Assembly (NCBI RefSeq): GCF_023282985.1
Contig: NZ_JAGQDC010000002.1
Location: forward strand, 124,001 to 188,000
From: Serratia silvae
GTDB taxonomy: Bacteria > Pseudomonadota > Gammaproteobacteria > Enterobacterales > Enterobacteriaceae
Direction: 5' to 3'
DNA length: 64,000 bases
Program-made: the position numbers and the translations under genes
Notes under the pieces: model-generated
Told to the model about the DNA's origin: nothing
The model's input: the letters and a program-made list of their open reading frames with translations, nothing else
Database searches by the model: none
In this document: positions 1-11,447 of the stretch, piece by piece
Layout of the letters: each line of letters begins with the position of its first letter
Position numbering within the stretch: position 1 is the first letter of the stretch

Positions 1-1
1 C

Positions 2-358
2 TTTACCAAGATGGCCCCGGTAATTCAGCGCTTGTACGACCAAATGCTGGAGCCTAAATGGGTGATCTCTATGGGCTCCTGCGCCAACTCCGGCGGCATG
101 TACGATATTTACTCGGTCGTCCAGGGCGTGGATAAATTCCTGCCGGTTGACGTGTATATCCCTGGCTGCCCACCGCGCCCGGAAGCTTACATGCAGGCGC
201 TGCTGCTGCTGCAGGAATCCATTGGCAAAGAACGTCGCCCGCTGTCGTGGGTCGTTGGCGATCAGGGCGTGTACCGCGCCAATATGCCATCAGAAAAAGA
301 ACGTAAGCACGCCGAGCGTATTGCGGTAACCAACCTTCGGTCGCCTGACGAGATTTAA
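2..358 (+). CDS. nuoB: NADH-quinone oxidoreductase subunit B, 3' part
   Basis: C-terminal 118 codons of the complex I subunit that carries iron-sulfur cluster N2, the last electron carrier before ubiquinone. The frame is open to the left edge, so the true start lies outside the window; the ATG at 11 is internal. Two N2 ligand motifs are visible, MGSCANSGG and PGCPPRPEA. The Cys-Cys pair that supplies the other two ligands is upstream. The protein belongs to the peripheral arm, on the cytoplasmic face of the inner membrane. It is followed after 81 nt by nuoCD in the same operon. Confidence 0.97.
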   Translation, partial: FTKMAPVIQRLYDQMLEPKWVISMGSCANSGGMYDIYSVVQGVDKFLPVDVYIPGCPPRPEAYMQALLLLQESIGKERRPLSWVVGDQGVYRANMPSEKERKHAERIAVTNLRSPDEI

Positions 359-375
359 GACGTTCATTTAACGTC
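359..375 (+). other. small hairpin in nuoB-nuoC spacer
   Basis: GACGTT and AACGTC form a perfect 6-bp stem around a 5-nt loop, starting one base after the nuoB stop codon. No T-run follows, so it is more likely an mRNA processing or stability element than a terminator. Its function is inferred. Confidence 0.4.
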
Positions 376-439
376 CATCTTAGTGCGCTATTGGTTAACA
401 CAGCGAAAAGTTGAACTTGCGGCGAAATAACCCTTTAGT

Positions 440-2251
440 GTGGTGAAAAAAATTATGACAGATTTAACGACGCACGAAGCTCTGCCTGCATGGCATACCC
501 GTGATCATCTCGATGATCCGGTGATTGGCGAACTGCGCAACCGTTTTGGGCCGGAAGCCTTTACTGTTCAGCCCACCCGTACCGGAATGCCCGTGGTATG
601 GGTCAAAGTTGAGCAGTTGCTGGAAGTCATGACGTTTTTAAGAAAACAACCGAAGCCATACGTCATGCTGTTTGACCTGCATGGCATGGACGAACGGCTT
701 CGTACTCACCGTGAAGGCTTGCCTGCTGCGGACTTCTCTGTTTTCTACCATCTGATTTCTGTCGAACGTAACCGTGACATCATGCTGAAAGTGGCGCTGT
801 CTGAAAAAGACCTGCACGTGCCCACAGCAACCAAGATTTTCCCGAATGCCAACTGGTATGAGCGCGAAACCTGGGAAATGTTCGGCATTACCTTCGACGG
901 CCACCCGCATCTGACGCGCATCATGATGCCGCAGACCTGGGAAGGCCATCCACTGCGTAAAGACTACCCGGCGCGTGCCACCGAATTTGATCCCTTTGTG
1001 TTGACCAAACAGAAAGAAGATCTGGAGATGGAGTCGCTGAAGTTCAAGCCGGAAGAGTGGGGCATGAAACGCGGCACCGAGAACGAGGACTTCATGTTCC
1101 TCAACCTTGGCCCGAACCACCCGTCTTCACACGGTGCATTCCGTATTATTCTGCAGCTGGACGGTGAAGACATCGTCGACTGTGTGCCGGACGTGGGTTA
1201 CCACCACCGCGGCGCAGAGAAAATGGGCGAACGCCAGTCATGGCACAGTTTTATCCCGTATACCGACCGCATCGAATACCTCGGCGGCTGCGTAAACGAA
1301 ATGCCTTACGTACTGGCGGTGGAAAAGCTGGCCGGGATCGTGGTGCCGGATCGTGTCAACACCATCCGCGTGATGCTGTCTGAACTGTTCCGTATCAATA
1401 GCCACCTGCTGTACATCAGTACCTTTATTCAGGACGTGGGCGCCATGACTCCGGTGTTCTTCGCCTTTACCGATCGGCAGAAAGTGTACGATCTGGTGGA
1501 AGCGATTACCGGTTTCCGTATGCACCCGGCCTGGTTCCGTATTGGTGGTGTGGCACACGACCTGCCGCGTGGCTGGGATCGCCTGCTGCGCGACTTCCTG
1601 GACTGGATGCCGAAGCGCCTCGATTCCTATGTGAAAGCCGCGCTGCAAAACACCATTCTGAAAGGGCGTTCTATCGGCGTTGCTTCTTACAATGCGAAAG
1701 AAGCGTTGGAATGGGGTGTGACCGGTGCAGGTCTGCGTGCTACCGGCGTTGAGTTTGACGTGCGTAAATGGCGTCCATACTCCGGCTATGAAAACTTCGA
1801 TTTCGAAGTTCCGGTCGGCGACGGCAACAGCGACTGCTATACCCGCGTGATGCTGAAAGTGGAAGAGTTGCGCCAGAGCCTGCGCATTCTTGAGCAGTGC
1901 CTGAACAACATGCCGGAAGGCCCGTTCAAGGCCGATCATCCGCTGACTACGCCACCGCCGAAAGAGCGCACGCTGCAACATATTGAAACGCTGATCACCC
2001 ACTTCCTACAGGTTTCCTGGGGCCCGGTGATGCCAGCCAACGAATCATTCCAGATGGTTGAAGCCACGAAAGGGATCAACAGCTACTACCTGACCAGCGA
2101 CGGCAGCACCATGAGCTATCGCACCAGGATACGTACGCCAAGCTATGCTCACCTGCAGCAAATCCCTGCGGTGATCCGTGGCAGCCTGGTCTCTGACCTG
2201 ATCGTCTATCTGGGTAGTATCGATTTTGTAATGTCAGATGTGGACCGCTAA
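440..2251 (+). CDS. nuoC: NADH-quinone oxidoreductase subunit C/D fusion
   Basis: 603-residue fused NuoCD of the complex I connecting module, as in E. coli (about 600 residues). Residues 1 to about 200 are the 30-kDa (NuoC) domain. The remainder is the 49-kDa (NuoD) domain, related to the large subunit of [NiFe] hydrogenases, which helps form the quinone pocket with NuoB. The NuoD signature [10 protein letters not shown] begins the second domain. The chosen GTG start matches E. coli, whose protein also begins MV..MTDL; an ATG at 455 is the alternative and neither has a strong ribosome-binding site. The stop codon is 2 nt from nuoE. Confidence 0.97.
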   Translation: MVKKIMTDLTTHEALPAWHTRDHLDDPVIGELRNRFGPEAFTVQPTRTGMPVVWVKVEQLLEVMTFLRKQPKPYVMLFDLHGMDERLRTHREGLPAADFSVFYHLISVERNRDIMLKVALSEKDLHVPTATKIFPNANWYERETWEMFGITFDGHPHLTRIMMPQTWEGHPLRKDYPARATEFDPFVLTKQKEDLEMESLKFKPEEWGMKRGTENEDFMFLNLGPNHPSSHGAFRIILQLDGEDIVDCVPDVGYHHRGAEKMGERQSWHSFIPYTDRIEYLGGCVNEMPYVLAVEKLAGIVVPDRVNTIRVMLSELFRINSHLLYISTFIQDVGAMTPVFFAFTDRQKVYDLVEAITGFRMHPAWFRIGGVAHDLPRGWDRLLRDFLDWMPKRLDSYVKAALQNTILKGRSIGVASYNAKEALEWGVTGAGLRATGVEFDVRKWRPYSGYENFDFEVPVGDGNSDCYTRVMLKVEELRQSLRILEQCLNNMPEGPFKADHPLTTPPPKERTLQHIETLITHFLQVSWGPVMPANESFQMVEATKGINSYYLTSDGSTMSYRTRIRTPSYAHLQQIPAVIRGSLVSDLIVYLGSIDFVMSDVDR

Positions 2252-2253
2252 CT

Positions 2254-2805
2254 ATGCATGATCTTAAAGACACTCACGTGAGTCACGATGCGCTTGAGGC
2301 CACCAATGCAGCCGCTCCTCAGAGCGGCGCTGATGCATTTGTGCTGAGTGCGGAAGAGCGTGATGCGATCGAGCACGAAAAGCACCATTACGAGGATCCA
2401 CGCGCCGCCTCCATTGAAGCACTGAAGATCGTGCAGAAGCAGCGTGGCTGGGTTCCGGATGGAGCGATTTATGCCATCGCTGAAGTGCTGGGCATCCCAG
2501 CCAGCGACGTAGAAGGCGTGGCCACGTTCTACAGCCAGATTTTCCGCCAGCCAGTAGGACGTCACGTGATCCGTTACTGTGACAGCGTAGTTTGTCATAT
2601 CAACGGCTACCAGGGCATTCAGGCCGCGCTGGAAAAGAAACTCAACATCAAGCCGGGCCAGACGACTTTCGACGGTCGTTTCACCTTGCTGCCGACCTGC
2701 TGCCTGGGTAACTGCGACAAAGGCCCGAACATGATGATCGATGAAGATACTCATGCTCACCTGACGCCAGAAAACGCGGTCGAACTGTTGGAGCGGTATA
2801 AATGA
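2254..2805 (+). CDS. nuoE: NADH-quinone oxidoreductase subunit E
   Basis: 183-residue 24-kDa subunit of the NADH dehydrogenase module, carrying the [2Fe-2S] cluster N1a. Ligands are Cys109 and Cys114 (RYCDSVVCH) and Cys150 and Cys154 (TCCLGNC), equivalent to 92, 97, 133 and 137 of E. coli. The N terminus is 17 residues longer than the E. coli protein and of low complexity. The stop codon overlaps the nuoF start (ATGA), indicating translational coupling. Confidence 0.97.
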   Translation: MHDLKDTHVSHDALEATNAAAPQSGADAFVLSAEERDAIEHEKHHYEDPRAASIEALKIVQKQRGWVPDGAIYAIAEVLGIPASDVEGVATFYSQIFRQPVGRHVIRYCDSVVCHINGYQGIQAALEKKLNIKPGQTTFDGRFTLLPTCCLGNCDKGPNMMIDEDTHAHLTPENAVELLERYK

Positions 2806-4154
2806 TGATTGATATCAAACGTACTGCCGAAATGCACCCGCTGACCTGGCGCTTGCGCGATGACCAACAGCCGGTATGGCTGGATGAATATCGCAGCAAG
2901 AACGGTTACCAGGGCGCGGAAAAAGCGCTGAAAGGCATGGCCGCCGACGACATCGTCACCCTGGTGAAAGATGCCGGGCTGAAAGGCCGTGGTGGTGCAG
3001 GTTTCTCCACCGGTTTGAAGTGGAGCCTGATGCCGAAAGACGAATCCATGAACATCCGTTACCTGCTGTGTAACGCCGATGAAATGGAGCCGGGCACCTA
3101 TAAAGACCGTCTGCTGATGGAGCAACTGCCACACCTGTTGGTGGAAGGTATGTTGATCTCGGCATTCGCGTTGAAAGCCTACCGGGGTTACATCTTCCTG
3201 CGTGGCGAATACGTCGAGGCCGCAGTGCATCTGCGCCGTGCGATTGCGGAAGCTACCGAAGCAGGCCTGCTGGGTAAAAATATCATGGGCAGCGGCTTTG
3301 ACTTCGAGCTGTTCGTCCACACCGGCGCTGGCCGCTACATCTGTGGTGAAGAAACGGCGCTGATCAACTCGCTGGAAGGCCGCCGTGCCAACCCGCGCTC
3401 CAAGCCACCATTCCCAGCTTCCGTGGGCGTATGGGGCAAACCGACCTGCGTGAACAACGTAGAGACCCTGTGTAACGTGCCTGCCATCCTCGAGCATGGT
3501 GTGGACTGGTACAAAGGGATCTCCGCCGGTAAGAGTAACGATGCGGGTACCAAACTGATGGGCTTCTCTGGCCGGGTGAAAAACCCAGGCGTCTGGGAGC
3601 TGCCGTTTGGGACTACCGCGCGTGAAATTCTGGAAGATTACGCCGGTGGCATGCGTGATGGCCTGAAATTTAAAGCCTGGCAGCCGGGCGGGGCGGGTAC
3701 CGATTTCCTGACCGCCGATCACCTGGATCTGCCAATGGACTTCGAGCACATCGGTAAAGCGGGCAGCCGTTTAGGTACGGCGCTGGCGATGGCGGTGGAT
3801 CACGAAATCGGCATGGTTCCCCTGGTGCGTAACCTGGAAGAGTTCTTTGCCCGTGAGTCCTGTGGCTGGTGTACACCATGCCGTGACGGCTTGCCGTGGA
3901 GCGTGAAGATCCTGCGTGCTTTGGAAAAAGGTGAAGGCCAGCCGGGGGATATCGAAACCCTCGAGCAGCTGTGCCGCTCCCTCGGCCCAGGTAAAACCTT
4001 CTGCGCCCATGCGCCAGGTGCCGTAGAGCCACTGCAAAGCGCGATTAAATATTTCCGTGAAGAGTTTGAAGCCGGGATTTCCCCACAGTATTTGGGCAAT
4101 CTCCAGGCGGTTGGCGGCATTCAGCCAAACAACTTGTTGAAGCAACGCTGGTAA
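2802..4154 (+). CDS. nuoF: NADH-quinone oxidoreductase subunit F (NADH and FMN site)
   Basis: 450-residue 51-kDa subunit that oxidises NADH through FMN and passes electrons to cluster N3. The glycine-rich nucleotide/FMN motif [10 protein letters not shown] lies at residues 63-72 approximately. The N3 [4Fe-4S] ligands are Cys354, Cys357 and Cys360 (SCGWCTPC) plus Cys401 (TFCAHAPG). The start overlaps the nuoE stop; a second ATG three bases later is possible and would remove one residue. Near-identical to E. coli NuoF through the core, with a slightly longer C-terminal tail. Confidence 0.97.
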   Translation: MMIDIKRTAEMHPLTWRLRDDQQPVWLDEYRSKNGYQGAEKALKGMAADDIVTLVKDAGLKGRGGAGFSTGLKWSLMPKDESMNIRYLLCNADEMEPGTYKDRLLMEQLPHLLVEGMLISAFALKAYRGYIFLRGEYVEAAVHLRRAIAEATEAGLLGKNIMGSGFDFELFVHTGAGRYICGEETALINSLEGRRANPRSKPPFPASVGVWGKPTCVNNVETLCNVPAILEHGVDWYKGISAGKSNDAGTKLMGFSGRVKNPGVWELPFGTTAREILEDYAGGMRDGLKFKAWQPGGAGTDFLTADHLDLPMDFEHIGKAGSRLGTALAMAVDHEIGMVPLVRNLEEFFARESCGWCTPCRDGLPWSVKILRALEKGEGQPGDIETLEQLCRSLGPGKTFCAHAPGAVEPLQSAIKYFREEFEAGISPQYLGNLQAVGGIQPNNLLKQRW

Positions 4155-4167
4155 TCCCGCTTTGCCT

Positions 4168-4186
4168 GGGTGCGGTGAGCGCACCC
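4168..4186 (+). other. hairpin 1 in nuoF-nuoG spacer
   Basis: GGGTGCG-GTGAG-CGCACCC forms a perfect 7-bp stem in the 99-nt gap between nuoF and nuoG. There is no T-run downstream, so it is unlikely to be a full terminator. It is probably an mRNA stability or attenuation element. Confidence 0.5.
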
Positions 4187-4214
4187 CGAAACACGGCCAG
4201 AATTTTTGATTAAC

Positions 4215-4233
4215 GCCTGCCTTATGGGCAGGC
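4215..4233 (+). other. hairpin 2 in nuoF-nuoG spacer
   Basis: GCCTGCC-TTATG-GGCAGGC forms a second perfect 7-bp stem, ending 5 nt before the GGAAG ribosome-binding site of nuoG. The position suggests an influence on nuoG translation initiation or on mRNA processing. This role is inferred. Confidence 0.5.
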
Positions 4234-4253
4234 CACTTGGAAGCATGCTGACT

Positions 4254-6989
4254 ATGGCTACGATTCATGTAGACGGCAAAGAATACGACGTAGATGGAGC
4301 CGACAACCTGTTGCAGGCGTGTCTCTCTCTCGGCCTCGATATTCCTTACTTTTGCTGGCATCCGGCGCTTGGAAGCGTCGGCGCTTGCCGCCAATGTGCG
4401 GTAAAGCAATACCAAAACGCGGACGATACGCGTGGCCGTTTGGTGATGTCCTGTATGACACCGGCATCCGATGGGACCTTTATTTCCATCGATGACGCAG
4501 AAGCCAAACAGTTCCGTGAGAGCGTGGTCGAGTGGTTGATGACCAACCACCCGCACGACTGTCCGGTATGTGAAGAGGGCGGTAACTGTCACCTGCAAGA
4601 TATGACAGTAATGACCGGCCACAGCTTCCGTAAATATCGCTTCAGTAAGCGCACCCACAACAACCAGGAACTGGGGCCATTTATCTCGCACGAGATGAAC
4701 CGCTGTATTGCCTGTTACCGTTGTGTGCGTTACTACAAAGACTACGCGGATGGCACCGATTTCGGTGTGTACGGCGCGCACGACAACGTCTATTTCGGTC
4801 GTCCGGAAAGCGGCACGCTGGAAAGCGAGTTCTCCGGTAACCTGGTAGAAGTGTGCCCAACCGGCGTATTCACCGACAAAACCCACTCCGAGCGTTACAA
4901 CCGTAAGTGGGACATGCAGTTTGCCCCAAGCATCTGCCAGCAGTGCAGCATCGGCTGTAACACCAGCCCGGGTGAGCGTTATGGCGAGCTGCGTCGTATC
5001 GAAAACCGTTACAACGGCAGCGTAAACCACTATTTCCTGTGTGACCGCGGCCGCTTTGGTTATGGCTATGTGAACCAGAAAGATCGCCCTCGCCAGCCGC
5101 AGCAACTGCGTGGCAATGACTGGATCACCCTGAACGCCGAGCAGGCGATGCAGGGCGCGGCAGATATTCTGCGTCAGGCCAACAAAACCATCGGTATCGG
5201 TTCACCGCGTGCCAGCCTGGAAAGCAACTTTGCGTTGCGTGAACTGGTCGGTGCTGAGAACTTCTATACCGGCATCAACCAGGCTGAACAGCAGCGCCTG
5301 AACCTGATGCTCAACGTGTTGAAAAACAGCGGCGTTTATACGCCTAACCTGCGCGAAATCGAAAGCTACGACGCGGTGTTGGTATTGGGTGAAGATTTGA
5401 CCCAGACCGGCGCTCGTATCGCGCTGTCGGTACGCCAGGCAGTGAAAGGTAAAGCCCGCGCGATGGCTGCGGCACACCGCGTTGCCGATTGGCAGATTGC
5501 GGCGGTGCAAACCATCGGGCAGCACGCCAAACACCCGCTGTTCGTCACTAACGTCGATAACACCCGTCTGGACGACATCGCCGCCTGGAACTACCGTGCG
5601 CCGGTGGATGAGCAAGCCCGTTTAGGCTTCGCCATTGCCCACGCGCTGGATGAGTCTGCACCGGCAGTGACCGATCTGGCCGAAGATCTGAACAAGAAAA
5701 TTGACGTGATCGTACAGGCCCTGGCCGGTGCGCAGAAGCCATTGATCATCACCGGCAGCAATGCGGGTAGCACAGCTATCATCGAAGCTGCGGCCAACAT
5801 TGCCAAGGCGTTGAAAGGTCGCGGTGCCGATGTTGGCATCACCTTCGTTGCCGCCGCTGCCAACAGCATGGGCTTGGCGATGATCGGTGGTGGTTCGCTG
5901 GACGAGGCACTGGTGCAACTGGAAAGTGGTTCCGCTGATACCGCCATCGTGATGGAGAACGATCTCTATCGTCACGCCCCGGCGGCCAAAGTGGATGCCG
6001 CATTGGCCAAGGTCAGCAACCTGATCGTTGCCGATCACCAGCGCACCGCCATCATGGATAAAGCCAACCTGATCCTGTCTGCAGCCAGTTTTGCAGAGAG
6101 CGATGGGACCTTGGTCAGCCAGGAAGGCCGCGCACAGCGCTTCTTCCAGGTCTACGACCCGGCTTATTACGATGATGCCAAGAAAAATATCTACAGCGTG
6201 ATGTTGGAAAGCTGGCGTTGGATGCACTCGCTGCACTCCACCTACACCAGCCGCCAGGTTGACTGGACTCAGCTCGATGACGTGATTGCCGCCTGCGTAG
6301 CCGCATTGCCGCAGTTGCAAGGTATTGTCGAAGCTGCGCCAGATGCTACTTTCCGCATCCGTGGTCAGAAACTGGCCCGTTCACCGCACCGCTACAGTGG
6401 CCGCACCGCGATGCGTGCCGATATCAGCGTGCATGAACCGCGTCAGCCGCAGGATAAAGACACCATGTTCGCCTTCTCGATGGAAGGGAACAACAGCCCG
6501 CTGGCTGACCGTCAGCAGATCCCATTTGCCTGGGCACCAGGTTGGAACTCACCGCAGGCATGGAACAAGTTCCAAGCCGAAGTGGGCGGCAAACTGCGCC
6601 ATGGCGATCCGGGTATCCGTCTGATCGAAGCAGGGGAGGGCAGCCTCGGTTACTTCACCGCGATCCCTGCGGCGTTTAAAGCCGATGGTTGGCGTGTTGC
6701 ACCGTATTACCACCTGTTTGGCAGTGACGAAATGTCACAGCGTTCCGATGTGATCCAGCAACGTATGCCGCAGGCTTACGTGATGGTTAACGTTGCCGAC
6801 GCCGCACAGCTTGGTGTCAATGCTGGTGCTTTGGTCGAGTTCAGCTGTGCGGGCCAAACGCTGCGTTTGCCGGTACGCCTGAGTGAAACCCTGAGCCAAG
6901 GCCAGGTTGGTTTGCCGCTCGGCTTGCCAGGGATCCCGCCGGTACTGGTGGGTGCGAAGGTTGAAAATCTGCGGGAGGCGGCACTATGA
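4254..6989 (+). CDS. nuoG: NADH-quinone oxidoreductase subunit G
   Basis: 911-residue 75-kDa subunit of the peripheral arm, with the largest set of Fe-S clusters in complex I. The N-terminal ferredoxin domain has Cys34, Cys45, Cys48 and Cys67 for [2Fe-2S] N1b. Motifs [23 protein letters not shown] and CQQCSIGC carry further clusters, including the extra N7 ligands seen in E. coli. The rest is a molybdopterin-oxidoreductase-like fold without a cofactor. The frame is open from a TTG at 4206 and has an ATG at 4245, but ATG 4254 gives [11 protein letters not shown] as in E. coli and has GGAAG 10 nt upstream. It overlaps nuoH by ATGA. Confidence 0.96.
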   Translation: MATIHVDGKEYDVDGADNLLQACLSLGLDIPYFCWHPALGSVGACRQCAVKQYQNADDTRGRLVMSCMTPASDGTFISIDDAEAKQFRESVVEWLMTNHPHDCPVCEEGGNCHLQDMTVMTGHSFRKYRFSKRTHNNQELGPFISHEMNRCIACYRCVRYYKDYADGTDFGVYGAHDNVYFGRPESGTLESEFSGNLVEVCPTGVFTDKTHSERYNRKWDMQFAPSICQQCSIGCNTSPGERYGELRRIENRYNGSVNHYFLCDRGRFGYGYVNQKDRPRQPQQLRGNDWITLNAEQAMQGAADILRQANKTIGIGSPRASLESNFALRELVGAENFYTGINQAEQQRLNLMLNVLKNSGVYTPNLREIESYDAVLVLGEDLTQTGARIALSVRQAVKGKARAMAAAHRVADWQIAAVQTIGQHAKHPLFVTNVDNTRLDDIAAWNYRAPVDEQARLGFAIAHALDESAPAVTDLAEDLNKKIDVIVQALAGAQKPLIITGSNAGSTAIIEAAANIAKALKGRGADVGITFVAAAANSMGLAMIGGGSLDEALVQLESGSADTAIVMENDLYRHAPAAKVDAALAKVSNLIVADHQRTAIMDKANLILSAASFAESDGTLVSQEGRAQRFFQVYDPAYYDDAKKNIYSVMLESWRWMHSLHSTYTSRQVDWTQLDDVIAACVAALPQLQGIVEAAPDATFRIRGQKLARSPHRYSGRTAMRADISVHEPRQPQDKDTMFAFSMEGNNSPLADRQQIPFAWAPGWNSPQAWNKFQAEVGGKLRHGDPGIRLIEAGEGSLGYFTAIPAAFKADGWRVAPYYHLFGSDEMSQRSDVIQQRMPQAYVMVNVADAAQLGVNAGALVEFSCAGQTLRLPVRLSETLSQGQVGLPLGLPGIPPVLVGAKVENLREAAL

Positions 6990-7963
6990 GCTGGTTGACA
7001 CCTGAGGTGATCGACATCCTGATCGCCGTGTTGAAAGCGGTGGTGATCCTGTTGGTTGTGGTCACCTGCGGGGCGTTTATGAGCTTCGGCGAACGCCGTC
7101 TGCTGGGCCTGTTCCAGAACCGTTACGGGCCAAACCGTGTCGGCTGGGGCGGTTCGCTGCAGCTGGTCGCCGACATGATCAAAATGTTCTTCAAAGAAGA
7201 CTGGGTTCCGACCTTCGCCGACCGCATGATCTTTACGCTGGCCCCGGTGATCGCGTTTACCTCGCTGCTGTTGGCCTTTGCCATCGTACCGGTCAGCCCG
7301 ACCTGGTCGGTGGCCGATCTCAACATCGGTATTCTGTTCTTCCTGATGATGGCTGGCCTGGCGGTGTATGCCGTGCTGTTCGCCGGCTGGTCCAGTAACA
7401 ACAAATACTCGCTGTTAGGGGCGATGCGTGCTTCGGCACAAACCCTGAGCTACGAAGTGTTTCTCGGTCTGTCCGTGTTGGGCGTGGTGGCGCAAGCCGA
7501 CTCGTTTAACATGCAGGCGATTGTTGAATCACAGGCGCACATCTGGAACGTCATTCCGCAATTCTTTGGTTTCATTACCTTTGCGATTGCCGGTGTGGCG
7601 GTATGTCACCGCCACCCATTTGACCAGCCGGAAGCCGAGCAGGAACTGGCCGACGGTTACCACATTGAATATTCCGGCATGAAATTCGGTCTGTTCTTCG
7701 TGGGGGAATACATCGGTATCGTGACCGTGTCTGCCCTGATTGTGACGTTGTTCTTCGGCGGTTGGCAGGGCCCATTCCTGCCGCCATTCATCTGGTTCGC
7801 ACTGAAAACGGCCTTCTTCATGGTGATGTTCATTCTGATCCGTGCTTCGTTGCCGCGTCCGCGTTATGACCAGGTGATGTCATTCGGCTGGAAAATTTGC
7901 CTGCCGTTGACGCTGCTGAACCTGCTGGCAACCGCCGCGGTCATTTTGTACAACGCTCAATAA
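6986..7963 (+). CDS. nuoH: NADH-quinone oxidoreductase subunit H
   Basis: 325-residue integral membrane subunit, the same length as in E. coli, with about eight transmembrane helices. It joins the peripheral arm to the membrane arm and lines the quinone chamber. Recognisable conserved segments are [19 protein letters not shown] near the N terminus and [20 protein letters not shown] in the cytoplasmic loop, rich in the acidic residues implicated in coupling. The start codon overlaps the nuoG stop (ATGA). Confidence 0.97.
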   Translation: MSWLTPEVIDILIAVLKAVVILLVVVTCGAFMSFGERRLLGLFQNRYGPNRVGWGGSLQLVADMIKMFFKEDWVPTFADRMIFTLAPVIAFTSLLLAFAIVPVSPTWSVADLNIGILFFLMMAGLAVYAVLFAGWSSNNKYSLLGAMRASAQTLSYEVFLGLSVLGVVAQADSFNMQAIVESQAHIWNVIPQFFGFITFAIAGVAVCHRHPFDQPEAEQELADGYHIEYSGMKFGLFFVGEYIGIVTVSALIVTLFFGGWQGPFLPPFIWFALKTAFFMVMFILIRASLPRPRYDQVMSFGWKICLPLTLLNLLATAAVILYNAQ

Positions 7964-7977
7964 GGGGTGAATAAACC

Positions 7978-8520
7978 ATGACATTGAAAGAGTTAGTGGT
8001 TGGTTTCGGCACCCAGGTGCGCAGCCTTTGGATGATTGGCCTACACGCCTTCGCCAAACGCGAAACCCAGATGTATCCGGAAGAACCGGTTTACCTGCCG
8101 CCGCGCTACCGTGGCCGCATCGTGCTGACGCGCGATCCGGACGGTGAAGAACGCTGCGTGGCCTGTAACCTGTGTGCAGTTGCCTGTCCGGTTGGCTGTA
8201 TCTCCCTGCAAAAAGCAGAGCAGAAAGATGGCCGCTGGTATCCAGAGTTTTTCCGCATCAACTTCTCACGCTGCATTTTCTGCGGCCTGTGTGAAGAGGC
8301 TTGCCCAACCACCGCGATCCAGCTGACGCCGGATTTCGAAATGGGTGAGTTCAAGCGCCAGGATCTGGTGTACGAAAAAGAAGAACTGTTGATCTCGGGG
8401 CCGGGTAAATATCCGGAATATAACTTCTACCGGATGGCCGGTATGGCGATTGACGGCAAAGCCAAAGGCGAAGCCGAAAACGAAGCCAAACCGATCGACG
8501 TCAAAGGTCTGTTGCCTTAA
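7978..8520 (+). CDS. nuoI: NADH-quinone oxidoreductase subunit I
   Basis: 180-residue ferredoxin-like subunit holding the two [4Fe-4S] clusters N6a and N6b, which pass electrons from NuoG towards N2 on NuoB. Two CxxCxxCxxxC motifs are present, at Cys60-63-66-70 (with Cys74) and Cys99-102-105-109. An N-terminal amphipathic stretch anchors it near the membrane. It starts 14 nt after nuoH, with an AAGGGG ribosome-binding site in the spacer. Confidence 0.97.
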   Translation: MTLKELVVGFGTQVRSLWMIGLHAFAKRETQMYPEEPVYLPPRYRGRIVLTRDPDGEERCVACNLCAVACPVGCISLQKAEQKDGRWYPEFFRINFSRCIFCGLCEEACPTTAIQLTPDFEMGEFKRQDLVYEKEELLISGPGKYPEYNFYRMAGMAIDGKAKGEAENEAKPIDVKGLLP

Positions 8521-8533
8521 GGAGCCAGCAAGC

Positions 8534-9094
8534 ATGGAAATTGCCTTTTATCTGGCAGGGTTCATTGCGATAGTCGCGACCATTCGCGTTATCTCGCATA
8601 CCAATCCTGTGCATGCGCTGCTGTATCTGATCGTCTCTTTACTGGCGATCTCGGCAGTCTTTTTCTCACTGGGGGCCTACTTTGCGGGTGCTCTGGAGAT
8701 CATCGTCTACGCCGGTGCCATTATGGTGCTGTTCGTGTTCGTGGTCATGATGCTCAACCTCGGCAACGCGGTGCAGCAGCAAGAGCGCGACTGGCTGAAG
8801 CCTGCCGTCTGGATTGGCCCTGGTTTGTTGTCACTGGCCCTGCTGGTGGTACTGATCGTGGCGATCCGCAGCGTGTCTGACCAGGGCATCAGCGGCGAGA
8901 TGGTGGATGCCAAAGCGGTCGGGATCAGCCTGTTTGGTCCTTACGTACTGGCGGTTGAACTGGCTTCAATGCTGCTGTTGGCGGGCCTGGTCGTTGCCTT
9001 CCACATTGGTCGTGAGCACAAACCGGGTGACGTGTTGAGTAATAGCCCGGCGAGCAGCGAAATGGCGAAAAGAAAATCGGAGGAGCAAGCATGA
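8534..9094 (+). CDS. nuoJ: NADH-quinone oxidoreductase subunit J
   Basis: 186-residue membrane-arm subunit with five predicted helices. Its helix 3 contains the conserved bulge segment [20 protein letters not shown]. The frame is open further upstream (from 8450), but ATG 8534 with AAGGAG about 9 nt before it gives [10 protein letters not shown], matching the E. coli start. It overlaps nuoK by ATGA. The last 25 residues are hydrophilic and variable, ending in KRKSEEQA. Confidence 0.96.
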   Translation: MEIAFYLAGFIAIVATIRVISHTNPVHALLYLIVSLLAISAVFFSLGAYFAGALEIIVYAGAIMVLFVFVVMMLNLGNAVQQQERDWLKPAVWIGPGLLSLALLVVLIVAIRSVSDQGISGEMVDAKAVGISLFGPYVLAVELASMLLLAGLVVAFHIGREHKPGDVLSNSPASSEMAKRKSEEQA

Positions 9095-9393
9095 TCCCTC
9101 TTCAACATGGGCTGATCCTGGCGGCGATCCTGTTCGTCCTGGGGCTGACCGGGTTGCTGATCCGTCGTAACCTGCTGTTTATGCTGATCAGTCTGGAAGT
9201 GATGATCAACGCTGCGGCGTTGGCGTTTATCGTGGCGGGCAGTTATTGGGGCCAGACCGACGGGCAGGTGATGTACATCCTGGCAATCAGTCTGGCGGCA
9301 GCCGAGGCCAGTATCGGCCTGGCGTTGCTGCTGCAGCTTTACCGTCGTCGTCATACCCTGAATATTGACACTGTCAGTGAGATGCGCGGATGA
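9091..9393 (+). CDS. nuoK: NADH-quinone oxidoreductase subunit K
   Basis: 100-residue membrane subunit with three transmembrane helices, the same length as in E. coli. It carries the two conserved buried glutamates of the proton pathway, one in LISLEVMIN and one in [10 protein letters not shown]. The start overlaps the nuoJ stop and the stop overlaps the nuoL start, both by ATGA, so J, K and L are translationally coupled. Confidence 0.97.
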   Translation: MIPLQHGLILAAILFVLGLTGLLIRRNLLFMLISLEVMINAAALAFIVAGSYWGQTDGQVMYILAISLAAAEASIGLALLLQLYRRRHTLNIDTVSEMRG

Positions 9394-11237
9394 ACCTATT
9401 ATATTTAACTATTCTGCTACCGCTGATCGGGTTCCTGCTGTTGGCATTTTCCCGTGGCCGCTGGTCTGAAAACACTGCGGCTACCGTTGGCGTGGGGTCG
9501 ATTGGCCTGGCGGCACTGGTCACGGTATATGTGGCGATTGATTTCCTGGGCCAAAAGGCCGCTGGCGTGCAGCTGTATGAGCAAAGCCTGTGGAATTGGA
9601 TGAGCGTTGGCGACTTCAACGTTGGCGTCACTCTGGTGCTGGACGGCCTGTCGCTGACCATGCTGTCGGTGGTGACCGGTGTCGGCTTCCTGATCCACAT
9701 GTATGCTTCCTGGTACATGCGTGGTGAAGAGGGCTACTCCCGCTTCTTCGCTTACACTAACCTGTTTATCGCCAGCATGGTGGTATTGGTACTGGCAGAC
9801 AACTTGCTGCTGATGTACCTGGGTTGGGAAGGCGTGGGCCTGTGCAGCTACCTGTTGATCGGTTTCTACTACAAAGATCCGGCCAACGGCGCGGCGGCAA
9901 TGAAAGCCTTCATCGTTACCCGCGTGGGCGACGTGTTCCTGGCCATTGCGCTGTTCATTCTGTACCACGAGCTGGGTACGCTGAACATCCGTGAACTGAT
10001 GGTGCTGGCACCGCAGAAACTGGCGGTTGGCGATACGGCGTTGACCTGGGCAACCCTGATGTTACTGGGTGGCGCAGTGGGTAAATCGGCTCAGTTGCCG
10101 TTGCAAACCTGGCTGGCAGATGCGATGGCTGGCCCAACTCCGGTGTCTGCATTGATCCACGCGGCAACCATGGTGACCGCAGGCGTCTACCTGATTGCCC
10201 GTATGCATGGCCTGTTCCTGATGACGCCGGAAGTGCTGAATCTGGTCGGTATCATTGGTGGCGTTACGCTGCTGCTGGCGGGCTTCGCCGCGCTGGTACA
10301 GACCGACATCAAACGCGTACTTGCCTACTCCACCATGAGCCAGATTGGCTACATGTTCCTGGCGCTGGGCGTACAGGCATGGGATGCGGCCATCTTCCAC
10401 CTGATGACCCACGCGTTCTTCAAGGCGCTGCTGTTCCTGTCCTCCGGTTCGGTGATCCTGGCCTGTCATCATGAGCAGAACATTTTCAAGATGGGTGGCC
10501 TGCGCAAGAGCATTCCGCTGGTGTATGTCTGCTTCCTGGTGGGGGGCGCGGCGCTGTCTGCTCTGCCTATCATCACCGCGGGCTTCTTCAGTAAGGATGA
10601 AATCCTGGCGGGCGCCATGGCGAACGGCCACTTCAACCTGATGATTGCCGGTCTGATTGGCGCATTCATGACCTCATTGTATACCTTCCGCATGATCTTC
10701 ATCGTGTTCCACGGCGAAGAGAAAATCAAAGCGCATGCTGGCAAAGGGATTACTCACCACCTGCCACTGTTGGTTCTGATGGTGCTGTCCACCTTCGTCG
10801 GCGCGATGATTGTGCCGCCGTTGCAGGGTGTACTGCCAGAAACTACCGAACTGGCACACGGCAGCGTTCTGACGTTGGAGATCGCCTCTGGCGTGGTCGC
10901 TATCGTTGGGATCCTGCTGGCAGCTGCGCTGTGGCTGGGCCAACGTCGCCTGGTAAACAGCATCGCGAACAGCGCTCCGGGTCGTTTCTTCTCGACCTGG
11001 TGGTTCCATGCCTGGGGCTTCGACTGGCTGTATGACAAAGTGTTCGTCAAGCCATATCTGGGCATCGCCAGACTGCTGCAAAGCGATCCACTGAACTCGC
11101 TGATGAACCTGCCTGCGCTGTTCTCCCGCTGGGGGAACCGTGGTCTGACGGTGAGTGAGAACGGTCAGATCCGCTGGTATATCGCGTCTATGGGTGTGGG
11201 TGCAGTGGTCGTATTGGCGCTGTTGATTTTGGTTTAA
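9390..11237 (+). CDS. nuoL: NADH-quinone oxidoreductase subunit L
   Basis: 615-residue antiporter-like proton-pumping subunit at the distal end of the membrane arm, homologous to Mrp antiporter subunits. Many hydrophobic helices are visible. Conserved segments include [17 protein letters not shown], with the TM5 glutamate, and the lysine and histidine residues around [17 protein letters not shown] long C-terminal amphipathic lateral helix is expected. A 210-nt gap holding an ERIC element separates it from nuoM, whereas the J-K-L genes overlap. Confidence 0.97.
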   Translation: MNLLYLTILLPLIGFLLLAFSRGRWSENTAATVGVGSIGLAALVTVYVAIDFLGQKAAGVQLYEQSLWNWMSVGDFNVGVTLVLDGLSLTMLSVVTGVGFLIHMYASWYMRGEEGYSRFFAYTNLFIASMVVLVLADNLLLMYLGWEGVGLCSYLLIGFYYKDPANGAAAMKAFIVTRVGDVFLAIALFILYHELGTLNIRELMVLAPQKLAVGDTALTWATLMLLGGAVGKSAQLPLQTWLADAMAGPTPVSALIHAATMVTAGVYLIARMHGLFLMTPEVLNLVGIIGGVTLLLAGFAALVQTDIKRVLAYSTMSQIGYMFLALGVQAWDAAIFHLMTHAFFKALLFLSSGSVILACHHEQNIFKMGGLRKSIPLVYVCFLVGGAALSALPIITAGFFSKDEILAGAMANGHFNLMIAGLIGAFMTSLYTFRMIFIVFHGEEKIKAHAGKGITHHLPLLVLMVLSTFVGAMIVPPLQGVLPETTELAHGSVLTLEIASGVVAIVGILLAAALWLGQRRLVNSIANSAPGRFFSTWWFHAWGFDWLYDKVFVKPYLGIARLLQSDPLNSLMNLPALFSRWGNRGLTVSENGQIRWYIASMGVGAVVVLALLILV

Positions 11238-11300
11238 CCAATAATCTATAAAGCATTTATCGGGCAGAGCGCTTATTAATCTGGTGCTATGTACAATGTT

Positions 11301-11427
11301 TTATACCGTATGAATTTCACGTTGTGGCTAGGCGGCAAGTGCGTGAATCCCCAGGAGCTTACTGAAGTAAGTGACAGGGGTAAGCGCACGCAGCCAACAA
11401 CGCCACGGCGTGAAAGACAACGGTAGA
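11301..11427. repeat. ERIC (IRU) element between nuoL and nuoM
   Basis: About 127 bp of imperfect palindrome, the standard ERIC length. The core contains GTGAATCCCCAGGAGCTTAC followed by AAGTAAGTGACAGGGGTAAG, matching the conserved ERIC centre with two differences in the second half. The ends (ATACCGT.. and ..ACGGTAG) are mutually inverted. ERIC elements are non-coding miniature repeats of Enterobacterales, often transcribed as part of an mRNA. Boundaries are estimated to within a few bases. Confidence 0.9.
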
Positions 11428-11447
11428 AATAAGGGACACAAAACGCC

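Noticed and set aside
3771-5105. 444-codon minus-strand open frame across nuoF and nuoG
   Set aside because: It is antisense to two well-conserved genes, has no ribosome-binding site or family resemblance, and is explained by high-GC codon usage of the real frame.
11301-11427. Possible CRISPR or transposon end
   Set aside because: The sequence matches the ERIC core at full ERIC length and is a single palindromic unit with no spacers or transposase.
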